In this document: piece after piece, positions 32,745-34,488 of the stretch
Layout of the letters: the number at the start of each line of letters is the position of its first letter
Numbering within the stretch: the stretch's first letter is position 1
Assembly (NCBI GenBank): GCA_964454545.1
Contig: CAYVTI010000025.1
Location: 1 to 34,488 of the forward strand
Source of the DNA: JABCZZ01 sp964454545
GTDB taxonomy: Bacteria > Pseudomonadota > Alphaproteobacteria > Rickettsiales > JABCZZ01
Direction: 5' to 3'
Length of the DNA: 34,488 bases
Notes under the pieces: model-generated
Told to the model about the DNA's origin: nothing
The model's input: only the letters and a program-made list of their open reading frames with translations
Databases searched by the model: none
Made by a program: the position numbers and the translations under genes

Positions 32745-34372
32745 TAATGCAGGATGACATCCATCGTGCCCAGTACGGTGTAATCTCTATTGGGAACAAT
32801 GTTCCTCGAGGGGTTTGCGTTGAAGGCAGGCCTGTCGATGGAACGATCATAGTCGATTTCAGGACGGAATTCGATTTGTGGCGAAAGCCAATGCTGCCAG
32901 CCGATGCCAAAATTGGCATATCGGGTTTTAACACCGGTACGCTGCCCCTGCATGTCATCATAGAATTCCGGGCGGAACGAGAGATTATCAAGCGGCGAGA
33001 ATTGGTAATTGAGATAAGCCACGGTGGCGAACACATTGGCTGTACAGGTCAGATCGGTAGCACTGTCACATTGAGCAGCGTTCGGCGCATTGAACGGGAT
33101 GTATTGTGGAGAAAATGGTGTTCCGCCATTCGCAATAAAACCCTGTACGGCAGGGTTATTGATATTGGGAACATTCCTCTGATATAGGTCGTACAATTCA
33201 TAGGACAAATGCCATTTGTCGTTGAATTTATGGTAATAGGTGAAACCATACCATTGCAGGTTATTATACCCCCATTCGCCGTTATTGATACCATCAACGC
33301 AAGGATAAATGTCATCATCACCATTGTTCCATGTATAACGTGCGCAGGCAACGAGGGTTGGCTGGTAACCAGGATCTTTCTTAAATGTCGAGTTGGGATA
33401 TATCGGGTTGGGATCAAGGTTGGACAATGTCTTGCCTTTATTCCATATTGCCGTCTCGGTTCCATCCACTATTCCCAGTTGCAATATAAGCTGTTTGGTG
33501 GCCGCTAAAGTGGCGACCAGTCCTTCATTGGTATAATTGTCGAAACTGTAGGTCATCGAATGGGAATACATGTAGTTATTGGGCGCAAGCTGCGCTTCAA
33601 TATCAGGGATTGATATGTAGCGTCCTAACCGCAATAGCAGGCCTTCAGCCACCTTAGGGATGTATAATTCACCATACTCCATGGGAAAATCGTAGCCGTT
33701 AATGCGGTTATCTTTCAAAAGCTGATAGCTTGCGATGCCGTAGGCTGTGGTATAACGATAGTTTTCGCCATACAGTCCTGACAGGCGGAATCCCCAGTCC
33801 ACGTGATCCGTCTGTACCGTATCCGGAACACGTTCTATGTAGATAACGGCTTGATCCAGCTCTGCCGTGTTCGGGGTGTACATATAAGCCATCGGCGCAT
33901 TGCCGCCGCGCTTTTGGGTATTGCTGCTGATGTTAAAGCCGCCGTTAACCCAGCCATAGATTTGTATATGGCTATCCTGCAGCCATTTGCCGGTGGAAGT
34001 ATTCGCAATGGCTGTCATGAACGGGCTATCTATAGAATTGGGACGGTTCACTCCAATTGAGGTAGTCGCGCCATAAGGCCATTCGGTAAACGGCATCGGC
34101 GGTGTGGATTCTGGTGTCGCAGGCCAGCCTGCGCGATGCGATGGAGGCGCATTAGGATCAGCAGGTGCGGTGGCATGGCCTGTTTCAAGCGCATAATAAT
34201 TGAAGAACCGGCTGGCAACATCATCACCCAGATAACTATCCAGGCAGGAATAGTTGATGTAGGGATCGCAGGTTTTGGCAGTATCTTTGTTGTCCGCCAG
34301 CACAGGTTGTGTAAGTGCAATAATAAATAATACCGCTGCTGCGGATAATTTCTGTATGTTTATCAACTGCAT
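32741..34372 (-). CDS. Outer-membrane beta-barrel porin (OmpL-like)
   Basis: A 543-aa protein with a Sec signal peptide (hydrophobic LSAAAVLFIIALTQPVLA, cut before DNKD). The rest is rich in alternating aromatic strands, for example HIQIYGWVNGGFNIS, YGFTYYHKFNDKWHLSYELYD and RYANFGIGWQHW, and ends in a short strand LGTMDVILHY, as expected for an outer-membrane barrel of the OmpL-like porin group. GGAG directly abuts the ATG at 34372; a TTG at 34366 would have better spacing (6 bases) and may be the true start. It is alone on its strand, with about 115 bp of AT-rich DNA upstream to the window edge. Confidence 0.8.
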   Translation of the reverse strand: MQLINIQKLSAAAVLFIIALTQPVLADNKDTAKTCDPYINYSCLDSYLGDDVASRFFNYYALETGHATAPADPNAPPSHRAGWPATPESTPPMPFTEWPYGATTSIGVNRPNSIDSPFMTAIANTSTGKWLQDSHIQIYGWVNGGFNISSNTQKRGGNAPMAYMYTPNTAELDQAVIYIERVPDTVQTDHVDWGFRLSGLYGENYRYTTAYGIASYQLLKDNRINGYDFPMEYGELYIPKVAEGLLLRLGRYISIPDIEAQLAPNNYMYSHSMTYSFDNYTNEGLVATLAATKQLILQLGIVDGTETAIWNKGKTLSNLDPNPIYPNSTFKKDPGYQPTLVACARYTWNNGDDDIYPCVDGINNGEWGYNNLQWYGFTYYHKFNDKWHLSYELYDLYQRNVPNINNPAVQGFIANGGTPFSPQYIPFNAPNAAQCDSATDLTCTANVFATVAYLNYQFSPLDNLSFRPEFYDDMQGQRTGVKTRYANFGIGWQHWLSPQIEFRPEIDYDRSIDRPAFNANPSRNIVPNRDYTVLGTMDVILHY

Positions 34373-34488
34373 CTCCTGAAATAACTATTCGGACAATGCG
34401 TGACATATACCAGTCATGATGTAATTAGGGTATAAAAATTAAGTGAAAGCCGTAAAAATTCCGTATATTAAGCTATGGGAATTACCGG

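Overview
The window looks like a chromosomal segment of an alphaproteobacterium. The main reasons are the SigF-type ECF sigma factor with an NrsF-type anti-sigma partner, CobS next to a J-domain protein, the DUF2066 gene divergent from purM, and the soluble phytochrome-type histidine kinase surrounded by single-domain receivers. Genes are densely packed with many 1-14 bp overlaps. There are no insertion sequences, CRISPR arrays or phage genes. The lineage below class level cannot be decided from the sequence alone.

Layout, left to right. (1) 1-6421 is housekeeping: the 3' part of trpS, purM-purN on the minus strand, a secreted DUF2066 protein, and gyrB behind an AT-rich leader that carries one consensus DnaA box. 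(2) 6433-11216 looks like a surface-glycan or modification locus: a GT-C type membrane glycosyltransferase, a protein with a C-terminal Rieske domain, a GT2 glycosyltransferase and a methyltransferase-like protein. (3) 11253-15803 is a signalling island: four stand-alone receivers, one soluble histidine kinase, and a receiver-GGDEF-EAL protein whose EAL domain is degenerate. (4) tRNA-Val and a DUF2628 protein come next. (5) 16432-19805 is an oxidative-damage module: ECF sigma plus membrane anti-sigma, divergent from doxX-msrB-msrA. A GTAACC-N16-CGAA promoter stands in front of doxX, and a small FUSC-like membrane protein follows msrA. (6) 19806-22993 holds J-domain protein-cobS-secreted protein on the minus strand and a diguanylate cyclase on the plus strand. 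(7) 23073-24494 is a small accessory pocket: tRNA-Ala, an orphan gene, and a second degenerate copy of the tRNA 3' end about 1 kb away. (8) 24495-29817 is a minus-strand run: TPR-methyltransferase, lipoprotein, YgjP-like metalloprotease, smpB and malonyl-CoA decarboxylase. (9) 29926-32204 holds tRNA-Thr, a terminator, a 55-codon ORF that reads like the two ends of a deleted kdp operon, and the potassium transporter kup. (10) 32319-34372 holds a small membrane protein and a large outer-membrane porin, convergent.

The points most worth following are four. One is the apparent scar of a kdp operon directly upstream of kup. Another is the SigF/NrsF circuit, which has a recognisable target promoter while NrsF lacks one of the two family cysteines. 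The third is the many-receivers, one-kinase relay ending in a probable one-way c-di-GMP synthase. The fourth is the duplicated tRNA-Ala 3' end flanking an orphan gene. All family assignments come from reading motifs; no database search was run.
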